In this document: piece by piece, positions 20,786 through 29,578 of the stretch
Layout of the letters: each line of letters starts with the position of its first letter
Numbering within the stretch: position 1 is the stretch's first letter
Translations under genes and position numbers: made by a program
Assembly: GCF_001187435.1 (NCBI RefSeq)
Contig: NZ_LFXA01000018.1
Span: forward strand, 434,001-498,000
DNA from: Streptomyces caatingaensis
Lineage (GTDB): Bacteria; Actinomycetota; Actinomycetes; Streptomycetales; Streptomycetaceae
Length of the DNA stretch: 64,000 nt
Reading direction: 5' to 3'
Notes under the pieces: model-generated
Database searches by the model: none
Told to the model about the DNA's origin: nothing
What the model saw: the letters and a program-made list of their open reading frames with translations, nothing else

Positions 20786-21589
20786 ATGAGCGTTCCGCAC
20801 ACCGTCATGACCCCCCTGCCCGCCGAGTGGAGCCGCACCGCGACGACCGTGGTGATGCCCACCTACAACGAGGCGCAGAACCTCCCGATGATGGCGGAGG
20901 CGCTGATGGCCCTGCCCCTGGAGGGGCTGCGGCTGCTGGTCGTGGACGACGCCAGCCCCGACGGCACCGGCGCCGTCGCCGAGCAGCTGGCCGAGAAGTA
21001 CAACGAGCCGGGCCGCTCCCGCATGGCCGTCCTGCACCGCACCGCCAAGGAGGGCCTGGGGCGGGCCTACGCGGCCGGCATGACGCGGGCCGTCGAGGAC
21101 GGCGCGGCGTACGTGCTGCAGATGGACGCCGACGGCAGCCACCCGGCCGACAAGATCGCCGAGTTGCTCGGGGTGGCCCTCTCGACGGGCGCGGACGTCA
21201 TCGTCGGCAGCCGCTACGTGCCCGGCGGGACGCTCTCCGCCGCCTGGGGCGCCCACCGCAGGCTGCTGTCGCGCTGGGCCAACGCCTACGCCGGCACCAT
21301 CCTCGGCACCCGGCTGCGCGACATCACCGGCGGCTTCAACCTCTGGAGCGCGGCGGCCCTGCGCGCCCTGGACCTCGACACCGTCGACAGCGCGGGCTAC
21401 AGCTTCCAGGTCGAGACCAAGTACCGGGCGCTGCGGGCCGGTTTCACGGTCGTGGAGGTGCCCATCCACTTCGAGGACCGCACGGTGGGGGAGTCGAAGA
21501 TGAACCTGGCCGTGCAGCTGGAGTCCGTCGCGGTGCCCTGGCGGCTGCGGGTCAGAACCCTGCGCGCGGGCGGCGGGCGGGCCCGCTGA
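20786..21589 (+). CDS. Polyprenol monophosphomannose synthase (GT2)
   Basis: 267-residue GT2 glycosyltransferase of the dolichol-phosphate-mannose synthase type (Ppm1 catalytic domain). It transfers mannose from GDP-mannose to polyprenyl phosphate at the inner face of the membrane. Key blocks are VVMPTYNEAQNLP, VVDDASPDGTG, the metal-binding QMDADGSHP, GSRYVPGG and DITGGFNLW. No membrane helix is evident, so it is a soluble or peripheral enzyme. The ATG at 20786 follows CGACAGGACAG. It lies 29 bp after the nucleotidyltransferase and 11 bp before a GT-C-type membrane gene, an arrangement expected of one operon making and using polyprenyl-phosphate mannose. Confidence 0.92.
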   Translation: MSVPHTVMTPLPAEWSRTATTVVMPTYNEAQNLPMMAEALMALPLEGLRLLVVDDASPDGTGAVAEQLAEKYNEPGRSRMAVLHRTAKEGLGRAYAAGMTRAVEDGAAYVLQMDADGSHPADKIAELLGVALSTGADVIVGSRYVPGGTLSAAWGAHRRLLSRWANAYAGTILGTRLRDITGGFNLWSAAALRALDLDTVDSAGYSFQVETKYRALRAGFTVVEVPIHFEDRTVGESKMNLAVQLESVAVPWRLRVRTLRAGGGRAR

Positions 21590-21600
21590 CCCGCGCCGCC

Positions 21601-23076
21601 GTGACCCTTCGCGCCGCCGGCGCGCAGCGGGCGCTGTGGGGCGCCGCCCTGCTCCCCGCCCTCCTGCTGCTGGTGTCGGCCGTACGGCTGCCCTGGGCCG
21701 GTGACCTGGGGATGCACGCGGCCGTCGTGGAGCGGCTGCGGGCCGACCTGCCGCACCCGGGGCATCCGCTCGTCGACGCCGACGTCCCGAGCCCCTACTA
21801 CTCGCCGTGGACCGTCGTGCTGGCGCTCGCCGCGCGGGCCGCGGGCCTGGACGGCCTCCAGGTGCTGCACCTGGCCGCGCTCGCCGGGTTCGTCGCGTTC
21901 GCCACCGGCGTCGCGGCCTTCGTCCGCGCCCTGACCGGCCGTCCGGCCGCCGTGCCGCTCGCCCTGCTGTGCGTGCTGCTGCTCCAGGGGACGCGGCTGT
22001 TCGCCTGGAGCGGGATGCCCGGACTGACCTCGCTCGCCCTGACCCTCGCCTACCCGAGCACCCTCGCGCTCGGCGCCGCCCTGCACCTGTGGGCGCTGCT
22101 GCGGCGCGCGGTCGCGGACGACCGGTCGTTCGCCGCCTTCCTGACCCTGGGGCTGCTGCTCGCCGTGGTGCTGCTGGTGCACCAATTCACCGGCGCGGTC
22201 GCGGTGTTGGGGGTGGCGGCGGTGCTGGCGCGGGGCGGGCGCCGGGTGTGGCGGAAGGTGGCGGCGGCGGGCGGGCTCGCGCTCGGGGCGCTGTGGGCCT
22301 GGCCCTACTACCCCTTCTTCGAACTCGGCGGCGCTGACGGGCTCGACGCGATCCACCGGCCGCTCGCCGCCCACCTGGTGGGGAGGTTCTGGCTGCTCGC
22401 GCCGGGGGCCGTGGCGCTGGCCGCGCGGTGGCGGCGCGACCGGCGCGACCCGCTCGTCCTGCTCTTCGCCTCCGGCGCGGCGGTCTTCGCGGCGGGCGCG
22501 TGGAGCGGGCACTGGGCGTGGTGCCGCGTCCTGCCCGCCGTCCTGCTGCCCGCCCAGCTCGCCCTCGCCGTGGCGACGGCGGAGGCCGCCGGCCGGACCC
22601 GCCGGGCCCTCGCCGCGGTCACGGGCGCGGCGCTGTTGACGGGCGCGTGTGCCCAGGCGGGCGCGGTGGCGTACGCGCTGCCGGCGCGCGCCGCACGCAC
22701 CGTGCGCGCCCACGTCCAGGCCGTCGCACCCTGGCCCTCGTTCGGCTGGGCGGGACGTGAACTCCCCGCCGGCGCCACGGTGATGACGAACGACTACTTC
22801 GCGCTGCGCATGCTGCCCGCCTACGGGCCCTACACCGTCGCGCCGGCCTGGCCCGACGTCTTCCTGCCGGACGAACGGGAGCGCCGCGAGGCGACCCGGC
22901 GCTACTACGCGCCCTCCGCCTCCCGGGCCGAACGGCTCGGCCTGCTCGGCCGGTACGGGGCGCGCTGGGTGCTGCAGAAGGACGGCGCCCCCGGCCTGCG
23001 GCCGGACGACCCGGCGCTGCGGCGGACGGTCCGCGGACCGGGCGGGTTCGCGCTGCTGGAGGTGGAGAAACGATGA
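21601..23076 (+). CDS. Polytopic membrane glycosyltransferase-like protein
   Basis: 491-residue protein with about ten hydrophobic helices and a soluble C-terminal part of about 120 residues. An acidic residue pair follows the first helix (PWAGDLGMHAAVVERL), as in GT-C enzymes that use polyprenyl-phosphate sugars. The C-terminal segment (PAGATVMTNDYFALRML..., YGARWVLQKDG) resembles the extracytoplasmic tails of such enzymes. I do not recognise a named family with certainty. Start GTG at 21601 (11 bp after the previous stop); the frame continues upstream but overlaps ppm. Its stop overlaps the next gene's ATG. The likely role is to add a lipid-linked hexose to an envelope glycan. Confidence 0.8.
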   Translation: MTLRAAGAQRALWGAALLPALLLLVSAVRLPWAGDLGMHAAVVERLRADLPHPGHPLVDADVPSPYYSPWTVVLALAARAAGLDGLQVLHLAALAGFVAFATGVAAFVRALTGRPAAVPLALLCVLLLQGTRLFAWSGMPGLTSLALTLAYPSTLALGAALHLWALLRRAVADDRSFAAFLTLGLLLAVVLLVHQFTGAVAVLGVAAVLARGGRRVWRKVAAAGGLALGALWAWPYYPFFELGGADGLDAIHRPLAAHLVGRFWLLAPGAVALAARWRRDRRDPLVLLFASGAAVFAAGAWSGHWAWCRVLPAVLLPAQLALAVATAEAAGRTRRALAAVTGAALLTGACAQAGAVAYALPARAARTVRAHVQAVAPWPSFGWAGRELPAGATVMTNDYFALRMLPAYGPYTVAPAWPDVFLPDERERREATRRYYAPSASRAERLGLLGRYGARWVLQKDGAPGLRPDDPALRRTVRGPGGFALLEVEKR

Positions 23077-24317
23077 GGAGGGCGGGAGTGGCCGTGCGGG
23101 GGAAGGACGGGACGGACGAGGACGGGCTCGCGCACCGGGCACGGGGGCGCGCCCCCTGGCCGGTGCTCGGCGCGGCGCTGTTGGTGTACCTGCTCAGCGC
23201 CGGGCGGATGCTGGGCGTCCGGCGGACGGGCATGGACAACGCGGTCGTCGTCCGGGCGGCACGCGCCCTGCTCGACGGCGGGTCGCCCTACGCCGACAAG
23301 CGCTTCCTCTATCTGCCCGGCGCGGTCTTCGCGGCGCTGCCCCAGGCGCCGTTCTCCGACCGGACGCTGACGCGCGCGGTGCCGTTCGTCACCGCCGCGC
23401 TCGTCCTCGCCGGCGTGGTGCTCGCCCTGCGGATCTTCGACGTCCGGGCGGACAGCCGGCTCGCGGCGGCCGTCGTCGCGGGGCTCGGGCTCTTCCTGCC
23501 CTTCCAGGCCATCGTGCACCTCGGCAACTGGACGGCCGCCTCCGTCGTCGCCTACCCCGCCGCCCTGCTGCTCGCGCTGCGCGGCCGCTGGAGCGCGGCC
23601 GGGGCGGTCGTCGGCGCGGCGATCGCCCTCAAGCCGATGCTCGTGCCGCTGCTCCTCCTCTTCGTCCTCGCCCGCCGGTGGCGGGCGCTGGCCTGGGCGG
23701 TGGGCCTGCCCGTGGCCGTCTCCGTCGCGGCGGCGCTCGCCATGCCCCGGCCGCAGCTGTTCCTCACCAAGACGCTGCCGTTCCTGCTGCACGGGCAGGA
23801 CGACTACGCCGCTCCGTACGACGCCTCGTGGACCGCCGTCCTGCCCCGGCTCGGCGTGCCGCACCACCTGGCGTTCGCCCTGGGGGCGTGCGCCGCCCTC
23901 GCCGCGCTGTGGTGCGCCCGGACGCGCTGGCGGGCCGGGGGCGACGAGGCGCTGCGGCTGGTGGAGTGCGGGGCGCTGCTGATGCTCGCGGCGTTCCTGG
24001 TGTCGCGGCCGTCCTTCGTGCACTACGCGCTGGTGATCCTTCCGGCGCTCGTCGCGTCGGTGGTGGTGCGCGGGGCCGCCGCGCGCCAGGTGTGGTTCTG
24101 GATGCCGCTCGTGCCGCAGATCGCCGGGATCCCCTGGCCCGAGCTGGGCGGATCCCGGCGGCACGCCTTCAAGGACATCGTCATGTTCACCGGGGCCGCG
24201 GCCGTCCTCGCCCTCGCCGCGCTGCGGAGACGGACCGCCGGGAGGGTGACTGTCAGTGGTGCCGCCTACTCTCTGAGTAGTGATCCGGAGCCCCGGAGCC
24301 CATCGGAGACGAGGTGA
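23073..24317 (+). CDS. GT87-like integral membrane glycosyltransferase
   Basis: 414-residue membrane protein with about nine helices, resembling the GT87/DUF2029 family (mannosyltransferases acting on polyprenyl-phosphate donors, such as mycobacterial PimE). Acidic residues follow the first helix (GRMLGVRRTGMDNAVVVRAA), then PYADKRFLYLPGA. The AIALKPMLVPLLLLFVLARRW helix with its embedded KP is typical. The ATG at 23073 overlaps the previous TGA in an ATGA junction, so it is translationally coupled. Three bases separate its stop from the GT2-TagF fusion gene. The acceptor is unknown; context suggests an exported glycopolymer. Confidence 0.82.
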   Translation: MRRAGVAVRGKDGTDEDGLAHRARGRAPWPVLGAALLVYLLSAGRMLGVRRTGMDNAVVVRAARALLDGGSPYADKRFLYLPGAVFAALPQAPFSDRTLTRAVPFVTAALVLAGVVLALRIFDVRADSRLAAAVVAGLGLFLPFQAIVHLGNWTAASVVAYPAALLLALRGRWSAAGAVVGAAIALKPMLVPLLLLFVLARRWRALAWAVGLPVAVSVAAALAMPRPQLFLTKTLPFLLHGQDDYAAPYDASWTAVLPRLGVPHHLAFALGACAALAALWCARTRWRAGGDEALRLVECGALLMLAAFLVSRPSFVHYALVILPALVASVVVRGAAARQVWFWMPLVPQIAGIPWPELGGSRRHAFKDIVMFTGAAAVLALAALRRRTAGRVTVSGAAYSLSSDPEPRSPSETR

Positions 24318-24320
24318 CCC

Positions 24321-27107
24321 ATGCCCGCCGCACGCCGCCATCCCGACGTCAGCGTCGTCGTGATCGTCCACAACGACGCGGAACGGCTCCCGCGCGCCGT
24401 GCGGTCCGTCCTCGCCCAGTCGCTGCGCAACCTCGAAGCCCTGGTCGTGGACGACGGATCCACCGACGCCACCCCCGCCGTCGTCCGCCGCCTGGCCGCC
24501 GCCGACCCCCGGGTGCGCCCGCTGCGGCTCCCCGTCAACAGCGGCGGCTGCGGCACCCCGCGCAACGCGGGCATCGGCGCCGCCCGGGCGCCGTACGTGA
24601 TGTTCCTCGACAGCGACGACGAACTCCCGTACCACGCCTGCAAGTCCCTGCTGCTCACGGCCGAACGCACCGGGGCCGACCTGGTTGCCGGCGAGGTCAC
24701 CCGGCTCTTCGAGGACACCGGCGCCACCGGCCTGTGGTACCCCCGTCTCTTCGAGGAACCGCGGGAGGTGGCGGGCATCGCCGAGGCCCCCGAGTTCTTC
24801 CTCGACCACCTCTCCACCAACAAGCTCTACCGCACGGACTTCCTCGCCCGGCACCGCCTCCGCTTCCCCGAGGGCGTCCACTACGAGGACCAGGACTTCA
24901 GCGCCCGCGCCTACACCCTGGCCGAGCGCTTCGCCGTCGTCCCCTGGCCCGTCTACACCTGGCGGCTCGACCCCCGGGCCGCCTCCATCACCGCCGGCCG
25001 CCACCGCCTCCGCGGCGTCATGGACCGCGTCGCCGTCGCCCGGCTCACCGACGCCTTCCTGGAGGAGAGGGGCCACGCCGCCCTCAGACCCGCCAAGGAC
25101 GAGGCGTTCCTCCGCCACGACATCCGCCTCCACCTCGGCGACCTGCCCCACCAAGGCCCCGGCTGGGCACGGGAGTTCGCCGCCGTCGTCACGCCCTACC
25201 TGGCCGGCCTCGCCCCACGCGCCATCGCGGCCCTCCCGCGCGAGCAGCGGATCTGCCAGTACCTGCTGGGCGCCGGCCGGCACGCCGAGGCGGCCGACTG
25301 CGCCCGCACCCTCGACCGCCCGCTGATCGCCCCCCGGCACACCGTCCGCGTCGACCGCCGCACCTACTGGGGCGCCGACCTGCCCCCCGACGCCCATGCC
25401 GCCGCCGAGCTGGACATCACCGACTGGCACGTGGCGGAGCAGCCGTTCGCCACCGCCGCCCTGCGCCACGAGGTCACCGGCGTCACGCCCCTCGGCACCC
25501 GCCTGCACCTCTCCCTGCGCACGCACGACCCCGCGCGGCTGCTCGCCGGGCCCGTCACCGCCGAACTGCGCCTCGCCGTCCGGGCCGCCCCCCTCACCGT
25601 GCCCTTCGCCTACGCCCCGGCCCCCGACGACGCGACCGTCCGCACCGCCGACCTCGTCCTCGACCTCGGCCGCGCCCGCCTCGGCCCCCAGGGCTTCGCC
25701 GGCCGGCGCCACCCCGTCGTCGCCCTCGACCGCCTCGGCCTGCACCGCGCCGACCCGCTCCTCGCCACCCCCGGCGCCCCCGGGCTGCGCGCCCGGATCG
25801 ACGGCCACGACGTCCGCGTCGGCTGCGAGGACCGCGGCGCGGGCCGCCTGGAGATCCGATGGGAGCGCACCGGCGCCCGCGCCCGCGCCGAGGCCCTCGC
25901 GCCCCGCCTCGCCCCCGCCCGCCGGCTCGCCCGCCGCGCCACCGGGCCCGGCGCCCGGGCCCTCGCCTGCCGCGGGCTCCACCGGCTGCCCATGGCCGAC
26001 GACCTGGTCGTCTTCGAGGCCCTGGAGGGCCGCGGCTACGCCGACAGCCCCCGCTGCATCCACGAGGAACTCGTGCGCCGCGGCCTCCCGTTGCGCGCCG
26101 TCTGGTCCTACAGCGGCAGCCGCGCCGGCTACCCCGACGGCGTCACCCTCGTCCGCCGCGGCAGCTGGGAGCACGTCCGCGCCGTCGCCCGCGCCCGCTA
26201 CTGGGTGGACTCCCACGGCTTCCCCGCGCACCTCGCCAAGCGCCCCGGCACCCGCTACCTCCAGACCTGGCACGGCCAGGCCCTCAAACACATGGGCTTC
26301 GACGTCCCCGAGCTCCGGCTCGCCGGCCCCGGCCGGCGCCGCGCCCACCAGGCCATGATCGGCCGCTGGGACGCCCTGGTGGCCCCCAGCCCGGAGTTCG
26401 AGCGCACCTTCGTCCGCGCCAACGGCTACACCGGCACCCTGCTGCGCACCGGACTCCCGCGCAACGACGCCCTCGTCCGGTGGAACGAACCCGCCCAGCG
26501 CGAGCGCGCCGCCGCCGCCCGCGAACGGCTCCAGATCCCCGACGGCTCCCGGGTGCTGCTCTACGCCCCCACCTTCCGCGACGGGGCGCGCGGCAGCGGC
26601 GCGTCGGTCCGGGCGGACCTCGCCGAGCTCGTCCGCCGCACCGGCGGGGCCTGGACGGTCGTCGTCCGCCCGCACTACTACGAGCGCTACACCGTCCCCC
26701 GCGAGCTGGGCCACGCGGTGCGCGACGGACGGCAGTTCGCCGACCTCAACGACCTGCTCCTCGCCTCGGACGCGCTGCTCACCGACTACTCCTCCGTGAT
26801 GTTCGACTACGTCAACCTCGGCCGGCCCGTCCTGCTCTACGCCGACGACTACGACCGGTACCGGACCGCGCTCCGCGGCACCTACTACGACCTGCCGGAC
26901 ATCGCCCCCGGACCGCTGATCACCACGACCGGCGAACTCGTCGCCGCCCTCGGGGACCTGGGGGCGGTGCGCGAGGAGTGGGAGGGGGCGTACGAGCGGT
27001 TCCGGGCGCGGTTCAACCCGTACGAGACGGGGGCGTCGAGCAAGGCCGTGGTCGACCTGTTCTTCGCCGAGGTGCTGGGAGAGTTGGGCGCGGGAGGTGC
27101 CCGGTGA
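24321..27107 (+). CDS. Two-domain GT2 and CDP-glycerol glycerophosphotransferase (TagF-like) fusion
   Basis: 928-residue fusion. Residues 1-300 form a GT2 domain (VSVVVIVHNDAERLPRAV, LVVDDGSTDATP, YVMFLDSDDE, YEDQDFSARAY). A beta-rich linker of about 220 residues follows. The C-terminal 380 residues carry TagF/TarF-type polyol-phosphate polymerase motifs: YLQTWHGQALKHMGFD, LLYAPTFRDG, VVRPHYYERY and LLTDYSSVMFDYVNLGRPV. TagF enzymes polymerise glycerol phosphate from CDP-glycerol in wall teichoic acid synthesis, so this protein probably builds and decorates a teichoic-acid-like polymer. The ATG at 24321 has GAGGTGA upstream. The stop overlaps the next start (GTGA). The middle domain is also visible, divergently, in the GT2 gene at 29579-31213. 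Confidence 0.88.
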   Translation: MPAARRHPDVSVVVIVHNDAERLPRAVRSVLAQSLRNLEALVVDDGSTDATPAVVRRLAAADPRVRPLRLPVNSGGCGTPRNAGIGAARAPYVMFLDSDDELPYHACKSLLLTAERTGADLVAGEVTRLFEDTGATGLWYPRLFEEPREVAGIAEAPEFFLDHLSTNKLYRTDFLARHRLRFPEGVHYEDQDFSARAYTLAERFAVVPWPVYTWRLDPRAASITAGRHRLRGVMDRVAVARLTDAFLEERGHAALRPAKDEAFLRHDIRLHLGDLPHQGPGWAREFAAVVTPYLAGLAPRAIAALPREQRICQYLLGAGRHAEAADCARTLDRPLIAPRHTVRVDRRTYWGADLPPDAHAAAELDITDWHVAEQPFATAALRHEVTGVTPLGTRLHLSLRTHDPARLLAGPVTAELRLAVRAAPLTVPFAYAPAPDDATVRTADLVLDLGRARLGPQGFAGRRHPVVALDRLGLHRADPLLATPGAPGLRARIDGHDVRVGCEDRGAGRLEIRWERTGARARAEALAPRLAPARRLARRATGPGARALACRGLHRLPMADDLVVFEALEGRGYADSPRCIHEELVRRGLPLRAVWSYSGSRAGYPDGVTLVRRGSWEHVRAVARARYWVDSHGFPAHLAKRPGTRYLQTWHGQALKHMGFDVPELRLAGPGRRRAHQAMIGRWDALVAPSPEFERTFVRANGYTGTLLRTGLPRNDALVRWNEPAQRERAAAARERLQIPDGSRVLLYAPTFRDGARGSGASVRADLAELVRRTGGAWTVVVRPHYYERYTVPRELGHAVRDGRQFADLNDLLLASDALLTDYSSVMFDYVNLGRPVLLYADDYDRYRTALRGTYYDLPDIAPGPLITTTGELVAALGDLGAVREEWEGAYERFRARFNPYETGASSKAVVDLFFAEVLGELGAGGAR

Positions 27108-28228
27108 GCCGCCGGCGCAACGTGTTCCTCGTCGGTGTCGACGTCGACTCGATGGGCGGTTCGCAGCGAGTGCTGCACACCCTCGCCCAGGGCTTCGCGG
27201 AGCGCGGCCACCGCGTGGAGCTGATCGGCGTCCGCCCCAGCACCGAGCCGTACGCCTTCCACGCCCGCCCCGCCTACACGCGGGCCACGCTCCACCGTTC
27301 GCCCGCCGCGCCCGGCGAGCTGCCGGGGTTCGCCCGGCTGCGCGCCGCCCACGCCGCGCGGCGGGACGGCCGGCGCGCCCGCGCCCGGCTCGCCCGGCGC
27401 TTCGCGGCCGTCCGCGACGGGTACGTGGTGGCCGGCTCGCCCTGGGCGGTGGACTGGCTGGCGGGGGTGGAGCGGGCGCACCTGAAGTGCCTCGGGCAGT
27501 ACCACGAGTCCTTCGCGCAGGCCGCCGCCACGGCCAACCTCCGGCTGATCCAACGGCACTACCCCGCACTGGAGAAGTCCGTCTTCCTCAGCGAGGCGGA
27601 CGCCGCGGAGTTCCGGCGGCTGCGCCTGCCGAACGTGGCGGTCGTCCCCAACCCCCTGCCGTTCGACCCCGGGCCGCCGGCGCCGCTCGACACCCGGCGG
27701 GTCGGGGCCGTCGGCCGGCTCGACCCGGTCAAACGGCTCGACCGGCTGATCGACGCCTTCGCCGCGGCCGGTCGCCCGTTCCCCGACTGGGAACTGCACC
27801 TCTTCGGCGACGGGCCGGAGGAAGCGGCGCTGCGCTCGCGCGCGGCGCGGCTCGGGGTGGCCGACCGGGTCCGCTTCCGCGGCACGGTGCGGGACGTGGC
27901 CGCCGCCTACCGCGAGCTCTCCGTTCTCGCCCTCACCAGCGAGTACGAGGGCCGTCCGATGGCCCTCGCCGAGGCCTCCGCCTGCGGGGTGCCGTGTGTG
28001 TCCTTCGATCTCTCCGGCGGGGTGCGGGAGTTGGTGGCGGACGGGGTGACGGGGGTGCTGGTGCCGCCGGGGGACGTGGAGGCGTTCGGGCGGGCGTTGG
28101 GTGGCGTGATGGGGGACGCGGGGGTGCGGGAGCGGTACGGGCGGGCGGCGCGGGAGCGGGTCTCGGCGTTCGCACTGCCGGTGGTCCTGGACCGGTGGGA
28201 GGAGCTGTTCGAGGAGGTGGACCGGTGA
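27104..28228 (+). CDS. GT4-family glycosyltransferase
   Basis: 374-residue GT-B-fold enzyme of family GT4. The N-terminal domain has the loop VDVDSMGGSQRVLHTLAQGF. The C-terminal nucleotide-sugar domain has VGRLDPVKRLDRLIDAF, LHLFGDGPEEAALR and the E-x7-E motif region EGRPMALAEASACGVP, ending in a PGDVEAFGRAL segment. The GTG at 27104 overlaps the previous stop and has GGGAGG upstream. Last gene of a six-gene, tightly packed run (19677-28228). Donor and acceptor are unknown; related enzymes elongate teichoic or capsular polymers on the cytoplasmic side. Confidence 0.88.
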   Translation: MSRRRNVFLVGVDVDSMGGSQRVLHTLAQGFAERGHRVELIGVRPSTEPYAFHARPAYTRATLHRSPAAPGELPGFARLRAAHAARRDGRRARARLARRFAAVRDGYVVAGSPWAVDWLAGVERAHLKCLGQYHESFAQAAATANLRLIQRHYPALEKSVFLSEADAAEFRRLRLPNVAVVPNPLPFDPGPPAPLDTRRVGAVGRLDPVKRLDRLIDAFAAAGRPFPDWELHLFGDGPEEAALRSRAARLGVADRVRFRGTVRDVAAAYRELSVLALTSEYEGRPMALAEASACGVPCVSFDLSGGVRELVADGVTGVLVPPGDVEAFGRALGGVMGDAGVRERYGRAARERVSAFALPVVLDRWEELFEEVDR

Positions 28229-28347
28229 CGGGCCCGGTGCCGGCGGAAGTGCCGGCGGGTGCAGGAGGGGTTCCGCCCCCGCCCCGCCCTTTTCTTGGGG
28301 CACCGACGAAGCGGTGTTCTGAGCGACGACGAAACGGTCGTCACCGG

Positions 28348-28935
28348 CTACGGTAGCTGTCGTTTCTGTCGTGTCGGCCACGGTGACAGGTCTGGTGGGA
28401 GGGGATGGGCGTGGATGAGCCGATGGTCGCGATCGGGTTGTCCCGTGATGTGGGAGTGGGTGCCCAGGCTTGAAGGTTTCAGCGGGCATTGGAGTTGCCG
28501 GCGCCGGCCGGGCACATCAGCCGCTGGTGCCCCTCGGTATCGGGGCGTTGTGTTGCCATGAGCCGGAACGGGGCGCGGGCGGCGATGTGCCCGGCCCAGG
28601 TTGCGCCGTCGATCCGTTGCGCGTGCAGGCCGATGGTCGCGTCGATCAGGGGATGGGGGAGGGCGGGACGGTACCAGGTGCCCTCGATCATGACGGCGCC
28701 GGAGTGCCCGGGCTGGATGCCTGGCTGGTCGGTGCGGTAGTCGAGCACAAGCCGGTAGCCCAGGGCACGGGCCGGGAGCTGGAGGTCTCGGGTGCGGCGT
28801 TGTTGCAGGCGTGGCCACGGCCAGGAATCCGGGGGGCCTCGGCGGCGGACGTCGGCCAGGACGCGGATGGCGTTGGGTCCGGGGCGGTGCCCGGGTTTGT
28901 CGAGAGTGAAGCCGACATTGGCCACCGCACGAGGC
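28348..28935 (-). pseudogene. Decayed transposase-like gene fragment
   Basis: Reading the minus strand, family-like sequence jumps between all three frames: HRPGPNAIRVLADVRRRG, then PPGFLAV, then HACNNAAPET, then QLPARALGYRLVLDYRTDQP ... EGTWYRP ... RLMCPA, and, after another shift near 28490, QCPLKPSSLG. At least four frameshifts and a missing N-terminus make it non-functional. The pattern (PGFLAxD-AYNNAAPE-FQLPxRALGY, cysteine pairs near the end) resembles a conserved transposase-like family of Streptomyces that I know only as unannotated proteins; the mobile-element assignment is therefore tentative. No terminal inverted repeats or target duplications are visible. Confidence 0.55.
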
Positions 28936-28968
28936 AGCCTTGTCATACCCAGGTGACAGGGTTCTGCC

Positions 28969-29529
28969 GTGGACATCGACGAATTCTGGAACACCATCGG
29001 GAACGCCCGCGCGAACAGCACGGTAGACAGCCCTTTCGCCCAGGTGCTGACCGACCATCTGGCCATGCAGTCAGCGCACTTCATCCTCGGTTTCCAAGAA
29101 CGCTTCGAGGAAGTGCATGCCGCCCTGTACCGCTGGGACCTGTGGGCCGCCGCCTACCTCATTGGTGACGGCTGCTCCGACGACGGCTTCATCGACTTCC
29201 GTGCCGGCCTCATCGCCCTGGGCCGCCACTGGTGCGAGAAGGCGGCAGTCTGTCCGGACAGCCTGGCTGGGCACCCACTCGTGAGCGAAGCTGCGAACGG
29301 CCTGTCCGGCGAAGCCCTGTTCTCCGAAGCGGTCAACTATGCCGCCGCTCACGCCTTCGAACGAGTCACCAGCGGTACGGAAGACCTCTACCAGGCCATG
29401 GAGCGACACCGGGACACTCAGGCGATACCCGGAACTGGCGGTGGCATCGACATGGGTGAGCACTTCCACTTCGACGACACCCAGGAGATGTGCCGGCGCC
29501 TTCCGCGTCTCGCTGCCCTCTTCCTCTGA
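28969..29529 (+). CDS. DUF4240 domain protein
   Basis: 186-residue protein beginning MDIDEFWNTIGNAR and containing YRWDLWAAAYLIGDGCSDDGFIDFRAGLIALGR, the signature of DUF4240 proteins, which are common, scattered and uncharacterised in actinobacteria. No catalytic motif is known to me. Start GTG at 28969; the ribosome site is weak (GACAGGG). Base composition is visibly lower in G+C than the flanking glycosyltransferase genes, and it sits next to a decayed transposase-like gene, so it is probably an insertion into the glycan cluster. Some DUF4240 proteins accompany toxin-immunity loci, but nothing here supports that role. Confidence 0.8.
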   Translation: MDIDEFWNTIGNARANSTVDSPFAQVLTDHLAMQSAHFILGFQERFEEVHAALYRWDLWAAAYLIGDGCSDDGFIDFRAGLIALGRHWCEKAAVCPDSLAGHPLVSEAANGLSGEALFSEAVNYAAAHAFERVTSGTEDLYQAMERHRDTQAIPGTGGGIDMGEHFHFDDTQEMCRRLPRLAALFL

Positions 29530-29578
29530 CCCGGCACAAGCTGATCGGTCAGCAGGTCCCGCACATGACGGGAAACGA

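Noticed and set aside
22905..27569. 1554-codon minus-strand frame over the glycosyltransferases
   Set aside because: Compositional shadow; all glycosyltransferase motifs lie on the plus strand.
28969..29529. DUF4240 protein as an immunity protein of a toxin system
   Set aside because: No toxin gene, secretion signal or polymorphic-toxin remnant adjoins it; association alone would be speculation.
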